A stretch of 64,000 bases of DNA from Microbispora catharanthi (GCF_006334915.2 NZ_VDMA02000007.1:310001-374000), one strand, 5' to 3'. Numbered from the stretch's first letter, positions 8,919 to 17,597 are shown. The notes: generated by a model not told the origin, from the sequence alone. Made by a program: numbers and translations.

Positions 8919-9311
8919 TCAGCCTCCGACCAGGGGGACGAGCTTGACGAACGACACCACAGGATCGGCGGTCAGGTCGATCTCCGTGTCGAGGTCCTCG
9001 ATCTGACAGTCGCCGACCAGCAGCAGGAAGCCGTTGCGGGCGAAGGCGGCCTCGGCGGCGTCGGCCTGCTTCTCCCAGTCGAGCGTGCGAGTGGCGCGCA
9101 TGCGGTAGCCGTTCAGCTCCGCCTCGGCGTCCGTCGGCGTGACCAGACCGCGAAAGCACGGCGCGGGAGAGGCGTTGTGACGGGCCACCTCCTCGCGGAC
9201 GCGCAGACGCACCAGCTCACGGGCCGTGGTCCGGTCGGGCAGGTCCGGAAGGGAGAACTCGGCCAGAGCGCGGCCTGTCGCGGTCTCGTCGCGAAACATC
9301 ACTGACGCCAT
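8919..9311 (-). CDS. hypothetical small protein preceding DUF4132
   Basis: A 130-residue acidic protein with no family recognised. It has a helical middle (TARELVRLRVREEVARHNAS) and a C-terminal region rich in Asp and hydrophobics ending VSFVKLVPLVGG. No signal peptide or membrane segment is seen. The ATG at 9311 is chosen because 22 residues upstream in the frame have no ribosome-binding site and the product then starts MASVMF. It ends 2 nt before the TTG of the DUF4132 reading frame, so it is probably co-transcribed with it. Confidence 0.65.
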   Translation of the reverse strand: MASVMFRDETATGRALAEFSLPDLPDRTTARELVRLRVREEVARHNASPAPCFRGLVTPTDAEAELNGYRMRATRTLDWEKQADAAEAAFARNGFLLLVGDCQIEDLDTEIDLTADPVVSFVKLVPLVGG

Positions 9312-9419
9312 CGAACGACTCGTTTCCGTGAAGATCAGGAGATGGCGCAATTCATAGCAGTGACGGGCGACAAACAAGCCGCCCCGCGGCGGGCGGCGGG
9401 CGGCGGGCGGTGGGCGAGG

Positions 9420-10385
9420 TCACGCGAACCAGACCATCGCCTGCCCGTGCGACAGGGTCCAGGCGAGCGGCGTCCCGTCCAGCGCGAGCACGTTGTACAG
9501 CGCCGCGCCGGGCGGCTCCGGCAGACCAGGGTGCGGTAGACCAGGGTGCGGTAGACCAGGGTGCGGCAGCACATCGGGGGCCTCGTTCGCGATCCAGTGC
9601 CCCGGCAGCCCGCGGACCACCTCGGCGAACGCCACCCGCCGCGGCGCCGGCACCTGATACAGCACCGAGGTGTGGAAAACGACCAGCGTGGCGCCTGCCG
9701 GGGCCTTCGCGGCCAGTTCCGGCAGGTCGTCCGCCAGGTCGCCGCGCACGAGCAGCGGCGGCTCGGCCGCGGCGACGGCCGCCGCCGCCCTCAGCCGGGC
9801 CCGCCGCCGCTCGTGCTCCGGCCAGATGAGGGCGTCGAGCCACGCGACGTCGGCGGGATCGGTCACGTCGAGCGGGTTCAGATCCAGACCGGCCCGCCAC
9901 ACCACGTCGGGTACGCGGGCCGGTAGCGCCACCCCGGTCGCGGCACAGTCCAGGACCGGTTCGCCGGAGCCGACCAGGTGGTCGCCGTAGCGGTAGGCGT
10001 ACCGGTCGGGATAGAGGCACAGCCCGGCCGAGGCCCCGACCTCCAGCAGCGCGAGCGGCTGCGGCAGCGCGGCGAGCACCGGCAGCAGCACCGCGCACCG
10101 CCCGGCCTCGTTCGTCTGCGTGGCCCGGGTGCGCATCTCCGCTTCGACCGCCGGCCAGTTGCCCACGGTGTAGTCAAGGAACGCGGCGGGGTCCTCGACC
10201 GGGCCGCCGAGGAACCGTACGACGGCGAACAGCAGGTTCGGCTGCCGCTTCGCCGGCGGGAGCGCGCCGAGCAGCGCGAGCGTCTCGCGGTGGCGGGAGA
10301 CCGCGAGCGCCAGGCGTTCGTACGCCGGGGACACGCCGTTGGCCTCTCGTGCGGCGAACTCGGCGTAATTCGCGGCGGTCGTCAT
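9420..10385 (-). CDS. DUF2332 family protein
   Basis: A 321-residue cytoplasmic protein of the actinobacterial DUF2332 family. Recognisable blocks are QPNLLFAVVRFLGG, LLEVGASAGLCLYPDRYAYRYG (a SAM-methyltransferase-like glycine-rich strand), DLNPLDVTDPADVAWL and VVFHTSVLYQVP. The family looks like a degenerate class I methyltransferase, and its activity is not established. Residues 274-289 contain a PHPGL repeat absent from a compact fold. The gene stands alone, with 108 nt downstream and 67 nt upstream. Confidence 0.85.
   Translation of the reverse strand: MTTAANYAEFAAREANGVSPAYERLALAVSRHRETLALLGALPPAKRQPNLLFAVVRFLGGPVEDPAAFLDYTVGNWPAVEAEMRTRATQTNEAGRCAVLLPVLAALPQPLALLEVGASAGLCLYPDRYAYRYGDHLVGSGEPVLDCAATGVALPARVPDVVWRAGLDLNPLDVTDPADVAWLDALIWPEHERRRARLRAAAAVAAAEPPLLVRGDLADDLPELAAKAPAGATLVVFHTSVLYQVPAPRRVAFAEVVRGLPGHWIANEAPDVLPHPGLPHPGLPHPGLPEPPGAALYNVLALDGTPLAWTLSHGQAMVWFA
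9521..9565 (-). repeat. 3 x 15-bp in-frame repeat in the DUF2332 gene
   Basis: Three near-identical 15-bp units (GTAGACCAGGGTGCG on the plus strand) encode three PHPGL pentapeptides on the minus strand. The array sits in a surface loop just before the last conserved block. Confidence 0.9.
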
Positions 10386-10452
10386 ACCGCCATCGTCGTC
10401 GAGTCCTGCCTCTGGCGCGCGCCCGGGCGGGGCGGGTTCAGACGGGGCGCGA

Positions 10453-11415
10453 TCAGGCGAGGCCGGCGGCGCGGAGGGCCTCGCCGAAGGCGGTGCGGTT
10501 GGCCCTCTGGTCGGCGACGGCCCGCGCCAGGGCCTCGGTGTCCGAGGCGCGGAAGGCCGGGACGTCCTGCTCGATCACGATCCAGCCCTCGTAACCCGAC
10601 CGCCGCAGCTCGGCCAGCACGGCGGGCAGGTCCAGGTCGCCGCGACCGAGCGGCGGGAAGCCGCCCGCCGCGACCAGGTCCCACAGGTCGCCGCCGCCCG
10701 CGCGGATCCGGGCGAGGACGTCTCGGGAGGCGTCCTTGACGTGCACCTGGCGGATGCGCGAGGACCAGTCGCGGATGGCCGCCACCGGGTTGCCCCCGGC
10801 CAGCCACAGGTGCCCGGTGTCCAGGCACAGCGAGACGTCCGTCGAGCCGAGCAGCCGCTCGATCTCCTCGGGTGTCTCCACGTCGGTGCCCAGATGGTGG
10901 TGGAAGACGGGTTCCAGGCCGCGGTCGCGGCAGCGCGCCGCCGCCTCACCGATCCGCCCGGCGTACGCGGGCCAGTCGTCGTCGGGCAGGGAGAGCCTTG
11001 GGTCGGCCGGCATACCGGGACGGGCGAACCGCTCGGGCCGGTCCGGGCAGGCGAGCGTCGGCCGCGGCGCGAACCGCGGATCGGCCGCCCCGGCCCCGGC
11101 GTCGCCGACGGCGGTGAACACGTCGAGGGCGGCGTCGAGGGCGGCCAGGTCCTCGCGGAAGCCGTCCGGGTCGTCGTAGCGCAGGTCCACCCAGCCGCCG
11201 GCCAGCCCGAGACCGTGCGCCGCGAGCCGTTCGGGAAGGATCGGCGCCGTGCCCAGGTATCCGATCGGCCCGGAGTCGGTGCCGTCGTACCCGGCCTCGC
11301 GCATCGTCGCGAGCAACTCCCGCGACCCCAGCGGCGCGCCGTCGGCGCGGTAGACGCCGAAGCTGACGGGCGCGCTCGCCACCCGCACCGCCCAGGGATC
11401 CGTGCGTGCCGTCAT
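10453..11415 (-). CDS. IolE-like sugar phosphate isomerase/epimerase (TIM barrel)
   Basis: A 320-residue protein of the AP-endonuclease-2-like TIM-barrel family. The blocks SAPVSFGVY, FHHHLGTDVETPEEIERLL, SLCLDTGHLWLAGGNP, VHVKDAS and GWIVIEQD match the metal-binding His/Asp/Glu positions of inosose dehydratase (IolE) and relatives. A role in inositol or sugar-acid catabolism is inferred. No other inositol genes are nearby. Its start overlaps the last 4 nt of the GntR gene upstream (ATGA), so it is the regulator's operon partner and probable target. Confidence 0.8.
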   Translation of the reverse strand: MTARTDPWAVRVASAPVSFGVYRADGAPLGSRELLATMREAGYDGTDSGPIGYLGTAPILPERLAAHGLGLAGGWVDLRYDDPDGFREDLAALDAALDVFTAVGDAGAGAADPRFAPRPTLACPDRPERFARPGMPADPRLSLPDDDWPAYAGRIGEAAARCRDRGLEPVFHHHLGTDVETPEEIERLLGSTDVSLCLDTGHLWLAGGNPVAAIRDWSSRIRQVHVKDASRDVLARIRAGGGDLWDLVAAGGFPPLGRGDLDLPAVLAELRRSGYEGWIVIEQDVPAFRASDTEALARAVADQRANRTAFGEALRAAGLA

Positions 11416-12206
11416 CCCGTCACCTCCGGGAAGCGCACGAGCCTGCCCTGCTCGCGGGCGGAGTGCGTGGCGCCGGTGGCGCCGCTCACGTGGACGAGGA
11501 CGCGGGTGCGGTCGCCCCTGAAGACGTCCTGGGAGAACTCGAAGGCCCGGCCCTGCTCGTCGGAGGTCGTGCGGGTGATGGCCAGGACCGGCACGCCGGG
11601 CTCCACACCGAGCACCGCCGCCTCCTCCTCTCCCGCCGCCACCGCCTCGATGCGTTCGAGCGCGTCGGCGGGGCGCACGCCGTACCGCTCGGCGAGCAGC
11701 TCGTAGACCGACCCGCCGAGGGGCTGCTCCAGCAGTCCCGGGAAGCGCAGCGCGGGGAACCGGGCCTGCTCCAGCGAGAGCGGCACCCCGTCGGCGAACC
11801 TGATGCGGACGATCTCGGTCACCAGGTCGCCCGGCTGCATGCCCAGGGCCGCGGCGGTCGCCTCGTCGGCGCCCGCGATCGTGGCCCTGACCACGCGGGA
11901 CCCTGCGGTGAAGCCCTGTTCGCGCAGCAGCGCCGGCACGCCGACCACGCTCGACAGGTCGCGCTCCACCTTGCCGCCGCTGACGAACGTCCCGCCGCCC
12001 CTGCCGGGCACCCGGCGCACCGCGCCCGCCTGCTCCAGCAGCCCGAGCGCCTGGCGCAGCGTCGTACGGCTGACTCCCATGCGCGTGGACAGCTCGCGCT
12101 CCGAGCCGAGCCGCTGGCCGGGCCGGAGCTCGCCACTCGTGATGAGCCGAAGGACCTCCCGCCGCACCGCCTCGACCGCGCTCTCGCCATCCAGGTCGCG
12201 GGACAC
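11412..12206 (-). CDS. GntR/HutC family transcriptional regulator
   Basis: A 264-residue regulator. Residues 10-75 form the winged helix (ITSGELRPGQRLGSERELSTRMGVSRTTLRQALGLLEQAG). Residues 100-255 form a UTRA ligand-binding domain (PGDLVTEIVRIRFADGVPLSLEQ). HutC-type members usually respond to a sugar, amino acid or phosphorylated metabolite. It is translationally coupled to the IolE-like gene. Only about 60 bp separate its ATG from the right end of the IS200/IS605 element, so the insertion may have changed its promoter. Confidence 0.9.
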   Translation of the reverse strand: MSRDLDGESAVEAVRREVLRLITSGELRPGQRLGSERELSTRMGVSRTTLRQALGLLEQAGAVRRVPGRGGGTFVSGGKVERDLSSVVGVPALLREQGFTAGSRVVRATIAGADEATAAALGMQPGDLVTEIVRIRFADGVPLSLEQARFPALRFPGLLEQPLGGSVYELLAERYGVRPADALERIEAVAAGEEEAAVLGVEPGVPVLAITRTTSDEQGRAFEFSQDVFRGDRTRVLVHVSGATGATHSAREQGRLVRFPEVTG

Positions 12207-12267
12207 CTGCTCACCCTTTCCGCCTCACAGGGACGAACCATGACAGAGCATGGATCGGCCCGATTAG

Positions 12268-12400
12268 TTGACTTCCTTCCCGCGCCCGAAGGCGGGGATT
12301 CCCGTGGCTGAGGCGCGTTCACGCTGCCCTCGTCTCGGGTGGTTGGCGCTTCGCAGACCGCCCAATGGCGAGGTCTCCACGCCCTGTCACCGCCAGCCCA
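12268..12400 (-). ncRNA. predicted omega-RNA (TnpB guide RNA scaffold)
   Basis: In IS200/IS605 elements the 3' end of tnpB and the right end are transcribed as an RNA that binds TnpB, and the flanking DNA forms the guide. Here the tnpB stop (12319) is followed by a stable G+C hairpin and the GTCAA end at 12268. The guide would start with the host sequence CTAATCGGGCCGATCC. The 5' limit is not visible from sequence. Confidence 0.4.
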
Positions 12401-13512
12401 GCGGCGAGGATGTTCTTCGCGGCGTTGACGTCAGCGTTGCCCGCGTAGGTGCAGGATGTGCAGGCGAAGACCGCTTGGCTCTCGCGGGACTTCGCATCCA
12501 CCTGCCCGCACGCCGAGCAGCGCTGCGAGGTGTACGCGGCGGGCACCCGCACGACGCGGGAGCCGTTGTACCGCGCCTTGTGCTCCAAGGCGGTCAGCAG
12601 CCCGCCCCAGCCCTTGGCGAGGATGGCCCGGTTCAGCCCCGCTTTCTGACGAACGCGGGACCCGGGCCGCTCCATGGTGCCCTTGGCACTGGCCGTCATG
12701 TTCTTGACCTTCAGGTCCTCGACCACGATCAGCCCGTGGTCACGGGTCAGCCGATTCGCCGTCCAGGCGAGGAAGTCGGCGCGCCGGTTGCGGATGCGGG
12801 CGTTCAGTCTCGCCAGCTTCGCCCGTGTGGCCGCGCGCCGCGTGGACTCTTTCCGCTGCCGGGCGAGCTGCTGCTGAAGCCGCTTCAGCCGAATCGTCTC
12901 CCCGGGCGTGAAGAACTCGCGGTCACACATCCATCCGCCCGAGGTGACCACAGCGACCTTGACGCCTCGGTCCACGCCGACAGGCGCCTTGCCGTTCGGC
13001 GCGAGCTCCACCAGCCCGTCTTCCACGCAGAACGCGATGTACCAGCGTCTGCCGTCCTTCCGCACTGTGGCGTTGCGGACCCGACCGCCGAGCGGACGCG
13101 TCCACCGGAAACGGACCCAGCCAAGTTTGGGTAATCTCACCCGGCCCCACCGGTGTGACACGCGCTCGACAGCCAGGTGTCTAGGGTCGGGGAACCGGAA
13201 CGACGGCGGGCTCTTGCGTTTGGAACGCCAGCGGACCTTGAACGTGCCGTGCGTCTTGCATGCCTTCTCCAGGTCGCGCAGCGTCTGCTGAAGCGTGTGC
13301 GATGGGGCTTCGGCCAGCCATGGGAAGTCTTTCTTTGCTTCGGCCAGTTGCCTGGCCTGCTCCACATAGCCGGTGAACGCCCCACGCTGCCGGTAGGCCC
13401 GGCGCTGCTCCAACGCGGTGTTCCACACCGCACGGCAGGCGTCGCCGATGAGTTCGGCGAGGGTCTCCTGCTCTGGGGTGAACGCCAGCAGGTAGCGGCG
13501 GCCGGTCAGCAT
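12319..13512 (-). CDS. tnpB: TnpB, RNA-guided nuclease of IS200/IS605
   Basis: A 397-residue TnpB. The RuvC-like residues are visible as GVDRGVKVAVV (first Asp), LIVVEDLKVKNM (Glu) and the last Asp in NADVNAAKNIL. The zinc finger is CSACG followed by CTSC. The N-terminal helix-turn-helix and the OTCase-like wedge region (LAFTPEQETLAELIG; WNTALEQRRAYR) are complete. It starts immediately after the TnpA stop (TGAATG), so it is translationally coupled. Nothing in it looks degenerate. Confidence 0.95.
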   Translation of the reverse strand: MLTGRRYLLAFTPEQETLAELIGDACRAVWNTALEQRRAYRQRGAFTGYVEQARQLAEAKKDFPWLAEAPSHTLQQTLRDLEKACKTHGTFKVRWRSKRKSPPSFRFPDPRHLAVERVSHRWGRVRLPKLGWVRFRWTRPLGGRVRNATVRKDGRRWYIAFCVEDGLVELAPNGKAPVGVDRGVKVAVVTSGGWMCDREFFTPGETIRLKRLQQQLARQRKESTRRAATRAKLARLNARIRNRRADFLAWTANRLTRDHGLIVVEDLKVKNMTASAKGTMERPGSRVRQKAGLNRAILAKGWGGLLTALEHKARYNGSRVVRVPAAYTSQRCSACGQVDAKSRESQAVFACTSCTYAGNADVNAAKNILAAGLAVTGRGDLAIGRSAKRQPPETRAA

Positions 13513-13911
13513 TCAACGGCCCTTCTGCTGCTCGACGTACCGCTTCACCATGGCCGGGGGTGCGCCGCCAACCGTGGCCACGAAGTAGGAGTTCGTCCAC
13601 AACGTCGGGAGCTGGGACTTCAGGTGGGGAAATTCCTCACGCAGCACGCGGGACGAGCGACCCTTGATGGCCTTGACCAGCCGGTGAACGCCGTATTGCG
13701 GATCGACCTCGACCAGCAGATGAACGTGGTCGGGCATGACCTCCATTCGCACCAGCCATGCCCCTTTCTCGTCCACCACCTCGCGGATGAGTTCCTTCAA
13801 GCGTTCTTCGATCCGGCCGCCCAGTATGCGCCGCCGGTACTTCGGGCACCACACGACACGGAATGCGCACCGGAAAATGACGTTGCTGTTCGACCGCAGG
13901 GTTGCAGCCAC
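13513..13911 (-). CDS. tnpA: TnpA, Y1 HUH transposase of IS200/IS605
   Basis: A 132-residue transposase of usual family length. The HUH motif reads MPDHVHLLVEV, and the nucleophilic Tyr is in MVKRYVEQQKG near the C-terminus. The GTG start lies about 20 nt inside the left-end hairpin, and no strong ribosome-binding site is present. It catalyses excision and insertion of single-stranded DNA using the hairpin ends. Confidence 0.95.
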   Translation of the reverse strand: MAATLRSNSNVIFRCAFRVVWCPKYRRRILGGRIEERLKELIREVVDEKGAWLVRMEVMPDHVHLLVEVDPQYGVHRLVKAIKGRSSRVLREEFPHLKSQLPTLWTNSYFVATVGGAPPAMVKRYVEQQKGR

Positions 13912-14008
13912 GACAGACAGTATGCAGCTTAGAGCTATCTAATATCTGAGGATCGTGGGGAATGCGCTTATCCAGGGCTGATGCCGGGTCCCTGCGGTTA
14001 AGAACGAA

Positions 14009-14773
14009 TTACAATCCGCTCATCGCATCCTGCGATTCGGGCAGGACCTGGCCGCCGTCGACGACCAGCGAGTGCCCGGTGATGAACGCCGCCTCGTCGG
14101 TGGCGAGGAACAGGCAGGCGTTGCCGATGTCCTCGACCGAGCCGAGACGCCGCATCGGGATCGCGGCCTCCATCCCGCGCAGGTAGTCGTCCCCCAGGTC
14201 GGCCAGTCCCTCCGTCAGGATGTTGCCCGGCAGGACGGCGTTGACCGTGATGCCCTTCGGCGCCAGCTCGATCGCGGCCGTGCGCATGAACCCGAGCTGC
14301 CCCGCCTTGCTGGCGCCGTAGTGCGACCAGCCCGGCAGGCCGGTGAAAGGACCGGTGATGGAGGAGGTGAGGATGACCCGCCCGTGGCCGGACGCCTCAA
14401 GCGCGGGCAGGGACGCGCGGACGCAGAGCATGGTGCCCTTGAGGTTGACGCCGACGACCTCGTCGATGTCGGCCTCGGTCATCTCGGCGAGCTTCTTGTC
14501 GGGGAAGATCCCGGCGTTGGCGCACAGCACGTCGACGCCGCCGTGCCGCTCGGCCGCCGTCTCGGCGATGCGCTCGCAGTCCGCGGCCCTGGACACGTCC
14601 GCGACCACGTACGACGCGCCGATCTCGGCGGCGGCGGCCTTCAGCGCCTCCTCGTCGCGGCCCGCGACGAGGACGTTCGCGCCGGCGCGGGCGAAGACCC
14701 GCGCGATGCCCTTGCCGATGCCCTTGCTGCCGCCGGTCACGACGACCGACCGCCCGGCCACTGGGGTGAACAC
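14009..14773 (-). CDS. SDR oxidoreductase of the microcompartment locus
   Basis: A 254-residue classical SDR. It shows TGGSKGIG (cofactor), NAG, and the catalytic Ser plus YGASK. In the related mycobacterial locus an SDR interconverts aminoacetone and 1-amino-2-propanol, and the same job is inferred here. It is the last gene of the nine-gene minus-strand operon, 9 nt after the kinase. It is not itself obviously tagged for encapsulation. It might instead be a general FabG-like enzyme, but the position argues for the pathway role. Confidence 0.85.
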   Translation of the reverse strand: MFTPVAGRSVVVTGGSKGIGKGIARVFARAGANVLVAGRDEEALKAAAAEIGASYVVADVSRAADCERIAETAAERHGGVDVLCANAGIFPDKKLAEMTEADIDEVVGVNLKGTMLCVRASLPALEASGHGRVILTSSITGPFTGLPGWSHYGASKAGQLGFMRTAAIELAPKGITVNAVLPGNILTEGLADLGDDYLRGMEAAIPMRRLGSVEDIGNACLFLATDEAAFITGHSLVVDGGQVLPESQDAMSGL

Positions 14774-14782
14774 ATGGACTCC

Positions 14783-15784
14783 TTAGAGTGATCCGCTGAG
14801 ATAGCGCTCGGCCAGCTCGCAGCTGCCCTGGGTGTAGCCGGCGCCGAGTTCCCCGGCGATGTCGGCGGCCGAATGGGAGCCGATCCACGCGACGAGGAGG
14901 AGGCGGCGGAACATGATGAACGTCCAGATCTCGGCCTCGTCCTCCTTCGGGAGGTCGAGCACGGACCGGTAGCCGCGCACCCACGACTCCGCCATGTGCG
15001 GCACCTCGGGCCGGTGCTCGATGAAGCTGACGGCGGCGCCGAGGTCGTAGAGGTACCAGCCGAGGCCGCAGTCGTCGAAGTCGATGACGCTCGTCCCCGC
15101 CTGGCCGTCCACGAGGAGGTTGGCCAGGCGCAGGTCGGCGTGGATGAGCCCGTACCGGTCGGGGCCCTTGCCGAACCGCTCCAGCCTGCGGCGCAGCTCG
15201 GCCTCAAGCCGGGCGAGCACGGCGTGCGCCTCCCTGTCCACGCCGACGCCGTCCTGCCACCTGCCCCACCGCGCCCGCGGGCCGAAGGCGGCGTCCAGGT
15301 CCCAGTGGAAGCGGGTGAAGGACGCCGGCCTCGCCCAGGCGCGGGCGTGGCGGTGCATGCGAGCGGTCAGCGCGCCCAGCCGTTCGAACTCCTCCACCAG
15401 CCGGTCCTCGGCCGGCTCCGCACCGGGAAGGAACTCGAACATCACACAGTGACGGGGCTCGGAGCCCGGTTCCCGCATGGTGACGACGCGCGACCCGTCA
15501 CGGGCGGGCAGCACGCGCGGCGTGACGATCCCGGCCTCGTCGCGCAGCGCGTCGAGCCAGGCGAGCTCGCTGGCGATGGCCTCCAGCGAGTGGTAGCCGA
15601 GCCGGTGGACCCGCAGGATCACCCGGCGCCCGCCGTCGCCGACCGTGAAGGTCGCGTTCTCCGAGACGTTGAGCAGCGTCACGGAGGCGTCGGGGGAAAC
15701 GTCGTAGTGCCGAAGGGCGCGGCGGGCGACCCCCTCGATGCGGGCGAGGACGTCGTCGCCGCCGGACAGGTCGTGGACCTGCAT
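14783..15784 (-). CDS. APH-fold phosphotransferase, probable 1-amino-2-propanol kinase
   Basis: A 333-residue kinase of the aminoglycoside/choline phosphotransferase fold. The catalytic loop reads LIHADLRLANLLVDG and the metal-binding motif VIDFDDCG. The N-lobe has ATFTVGDGGRRVILRVHR. The homologue in the Mycobacterium smegmatis aminoacetone compartment has been characterised as an (S)-1-amino-2-propanol kinase, so ATP-dependent phosphorylation of an amino alcohol is the best assignment. It lies between a BMC-T gene and the SDR. Confidence 0.85.
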   Translation of the reverse strand: MQVHDLSGGDDVLARIEGVARRALRHYDVSPDASVTLLNVSENATFTVGDGGRRVILRVHRLGYHSLEAIASELAWLDALRDEAGIVTPRVLPARDGSRVVTMREPGSEPRHCVMFEFLPGAEPAEDRLVEEFERLGALTARMHRHARAWARPASFTRFHWDLDAAFGPRARWGRWQDGVGVDREAHAVLARLEAELRRRLERFGKGPDRYGLIHADLRLANLLVDGQAGTSVIDFDDCGLGWYLYDLGAAVSFIEHRPEVPHMAESWVRGYRSVLDLPKEDEAEIWTFIMFRRLLLVAWIGSHSAADIAGELGAGYTQGSCELAERYLSGSL

Positions 15785-15845
15785 GCGTTCTCCTAAAGGG
15801 TCCTGTGGAAGTGTCCGTCAGATCTTCCCCCGCGCCCCCGGATTC

Positions 15846-16547
15846 CTAGTGGTCGCGGCCCTCGACGGACTCGAGCACGCGGACGATGGCGTCCCTGGCC
15901 GTACGAACCGAGGAGGAGCGGCCGCTGATGTAGAGCCGCCCGGCGGACCCGATCATCTGCACGTCCACGAGCGTGATGTCCGGCGCCGCCGCCTCGGCCT
16001 CGTTGGCCGCCACGGTCGCGAACAGCGCCGGGGTCATCTCGCAGACCAGCAGCGTCTCCCCCGGCAGGACCATCGAGGCCTGCCGGTTGCGGTTGATGAG
16101 CACCGCGTGCTGGTCCGTGATGTCCTCGATGACGTCGGTGTAGAGGATCCGGGGCCGCAACTGGTCGCCCGCCGAGGCGCCGATGCCGTCGAGGATCGCC
16201 TGCCCGGCCCGCCGTACGTGCTCCAGTGAGGAGCCGTGCACCTCCAGCACGCCGAACTGGCGCTCGACGAACAGGATGCCCGGCTCGACGGACGGCACGG
16301 CGCGCAGGGCGAGATCGATGACCCGCTCGATCGCGAGGCCGGGGGCGACCTCCACGATCAGCGCGTGCTGCCCCTCGTACGGCGGGTAGCCCCGGGCCCG
16401 GGTGGGCGCGGCCATGGCCGCGGTGAACTGCCGCCGCAGGTTCTCCACCAGCAGGTAGACCCGCAGCTCGGCCGTACGCCGCTCCGCGGGAGCCGCCTTG
16501 GCGGCGGCACGCGCGCGGGAACGGGGGGCAGGGGCGGCGCTACTCAC
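15846..16547 (-). CDS. BMC-T shell protein
   Basis: A 233-residue tandem-BMC-domain protein. The first domain spans residues 30-125 ([28 protein letters not shown]). The second spans 130-230 ([35 protein letters not shown]). Trimers of such proteins form pseudohexameric shell tiles, often with a gated pore. The Ala/Arg-rich first 25 residues look disordered. The start overlaps the BMC-H gene by 8 nt. It resembles the other BMC-T of the locus in layout but is clearly a separate paralogue. Confidence 0.9.
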   Translation of the reverse strand: MSSAAPAPRSRARAAAKAAPAERRTAELRVYLLVENLRRQFTAAMAAPTRARGYPPYEGQHALIVEVAPGLAIERVIDLALRAVPSVEPGILFVERQFGVLEVHGSSLEHVRRAGQAILDGIGASAGDQLRPRILYTDVIEDITDQHAVLINRNRQASMVLPGETLLVCEMTPALFATVAANEAEAAAPDITLVDVQMIGSAGRLYISGRSSSVRTARDAIVRVLESVEGRDH

Positions 16548-16824
16548 CGGTCGAGAGGTCGAACGCGCGGGCGAGGTCGGCGTGCGGGCGCGGGATCACG
16601 TGCACGGAGACCAGCTCGCCGACGTTCGAGGCGGTCTCCGCCCCGGCCTCGGTGGCGGCCTTGACCGCGCCGACGTCGCCGATGACCGTGACGGCCACCA
16701 GTCCCGACCCGACCTGCTCGCGTCCGACGATCGTGACGTTGGCCGCCTTGACCATGGCGTCGGCGGCGGCGAGCGCAGCCACGTAGCCCTTGGTCTCGAT
16801 CAGGCCGATCGCGTTGTTGGCCAT
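16540..16824 (-). CDS. BMC-H hexameric shell protein
   Basis: A 94-residue single BMC-domain protein ([20 protein letters not shown]; pore loop [24 protein letters not shown]) of the EutM/PduA/CcmK type. It would form the bulk hexagonal tiles of the shell. A good ribosome-binding site (GGAGAGGC) precedes the ATG. It is the only BMC-H in the locus, matching the simple shell of the Rhodococcus/Mycobacterium compartment (one BMC-H, one BMC-P, two BMC-T). Confidence 0.95.
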   Translation of the reverse strand: MANNAIGLIETKGYVAALAAADAMVKAANVTIVGREQVGSGLVAVTVIGDVGAVKAATEAGAETASNVGELVSVHVIPRPHADLARAFDLSTGE

Positions 16825-16839
16825 GTGCCTCTCCTTCGG

Positions 16840-17085
16840 TTAGACGGTTTCGTCGATGGAGCCGATGATCAGTGCGTCGATCGGCGGGGACTTCTCAGCG
16901 GGGAACCAGGAGGCGGCCACCGAGCCCTGCACGATCAGGACCCGCTCGCCGATGCCGCTCCCGAGCACGTCGAAGGCGATCAGCCGGGCTCCCCCGTCGA
17001 GTTCGACTTCGAGGAACGCGCCGGCCGGGATGCCCTCGACCCGCTTGGTGGACCACACGCTCGACGTGACGGTGCCGCGCAGCAT
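16840..17085 (-). CDS. BMC-P pentameric vertex protein (EutN/CcmL family)
   Basis: An 81-residue protein with the family's beta-barrel signature: GTVTSSVWSTKRVEG at the start, RLIAFDVLGSGIGERVLIVQGS in the middle and IDALIIGSID at the end. Pentamers cap the vertices of the icosahedral shell. Its ATG overlaps the stop of the upstream gene by one base. Confidence 0.95.
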   Translation of the reverse strand: MLRGTVTSSVWSTKRVEGIPAGAFLEVELDGGARLIAFDVLGSGIGERVLIVQGSVAASWFPAEKSPPIDALIIGSIDETV

Positions 17086-17597
17086 CAGTCCTCCCTCTCC
17101 ACGGCGAGCCCGCAGGCGCGGGCCCGCTCCCTGGCGAGCGGCGTGAGCACCGCGCGGCGCCCGAGGACCAGCCGGGCGCCCGCAGCGGCGGCCGCCGCCA
17201 CGTGCCGCTCGGTGACGGCCCCCTTCTCGTGCCGCACGACCTCCTGCCGTACGGCCTCCTGGGCGGGCTGTGCGGCAGGCACGGGGGCGGGTTCGGGTGC
17301 GGGGGCGGCCAGGCGGAACCGCAGCCGTCCCGACCGCAGGGCGGCGGCGCGGGCCGGGTCCGCCGCGAGGTCGAGGACCCGCAGCGCGAACGCGTTGAGG
17401 TCGTCGTCGCCGCCGATCACGACAGGTTCGGCCGCGGGCGTCCGGCCGAGGGTCTCGGCGGATGCACCGGGCACATGTCCGGCCGGCGCGCTCCCGGCCG
17501 GCGCGGTCGGCGCGGTCGCGGCGGAGATCGCGGGAAGGAGGTCGCGCAGGACCTCGCGGACCAGCAGCCGCAGCTCGTCGGCCGGGAGCGCGGTCAT
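17085..17597 (-). CDS. microcompartment-associated protein with N-terminal encapsulation-like helix
   Basis: A 170-residue protein not recognised as a named family. It opens with an amphipathic helix (DELRLLVREVLRDLLPAI, residues 7-24) very like the encapsulation helix at the end of the locus aldehyde dehydrogenase. Then come an Ala/Pro-rich linker, a short folded block (DLNAFALRVLDLAADPARAA), another linker and a C-terminal block AGARLVLGRRAVLTPLAR. The last pattern recalls the tails of Pdu/Eut-associated proteins. It is wedged between the two shell genes with 4-nt and 1-nt overlaps, so a role inside or at the shell is likely. Confidence 0.75.
   Translation of the reverse strand: MTALPADELRLLVREVLRDLLPAISAATAPTAPAGSAPAGHVPGASAETLGRTPAAEPVVIGGDDDLNAFALRVLDLAADPARAAALRSGRLRFRLAAPAPEPAPVPAAQPAQEAVRQEVVRHEKGAVTERHVAAAAAAGARLVLGRRAVLTPLARERARACGLAVERED

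Larger units (their letters stand above)
12268..13946 (-). mobile_element. IS200/IS605-family insertion sequence (tnpA + tnpB)
   Basis: A single-strand-type transposon with both genes apparently intact. The right end carries the typical hairpin (minus strand CCCCGCCTTCGGGCGCGGG) followed by GGAAGTCAA, ending near 12268. The left end contains the small hairpin TTAGATAGCTCTAA (13930-13943). There are no terminal inverted repeats or target duplication, as expected for this family. The exact left boundary is uncertain by a few bases. It sits between the GntR regulator and the microcompartment SDR gene. Confidence 0.85.

Noticed and set aside
12319..13911. Domesticated TnpB
   Set aside because: TnpA is intact and adjacent and both transposon ends are recognisable, so it is an ordinary IS200/IS605 element.
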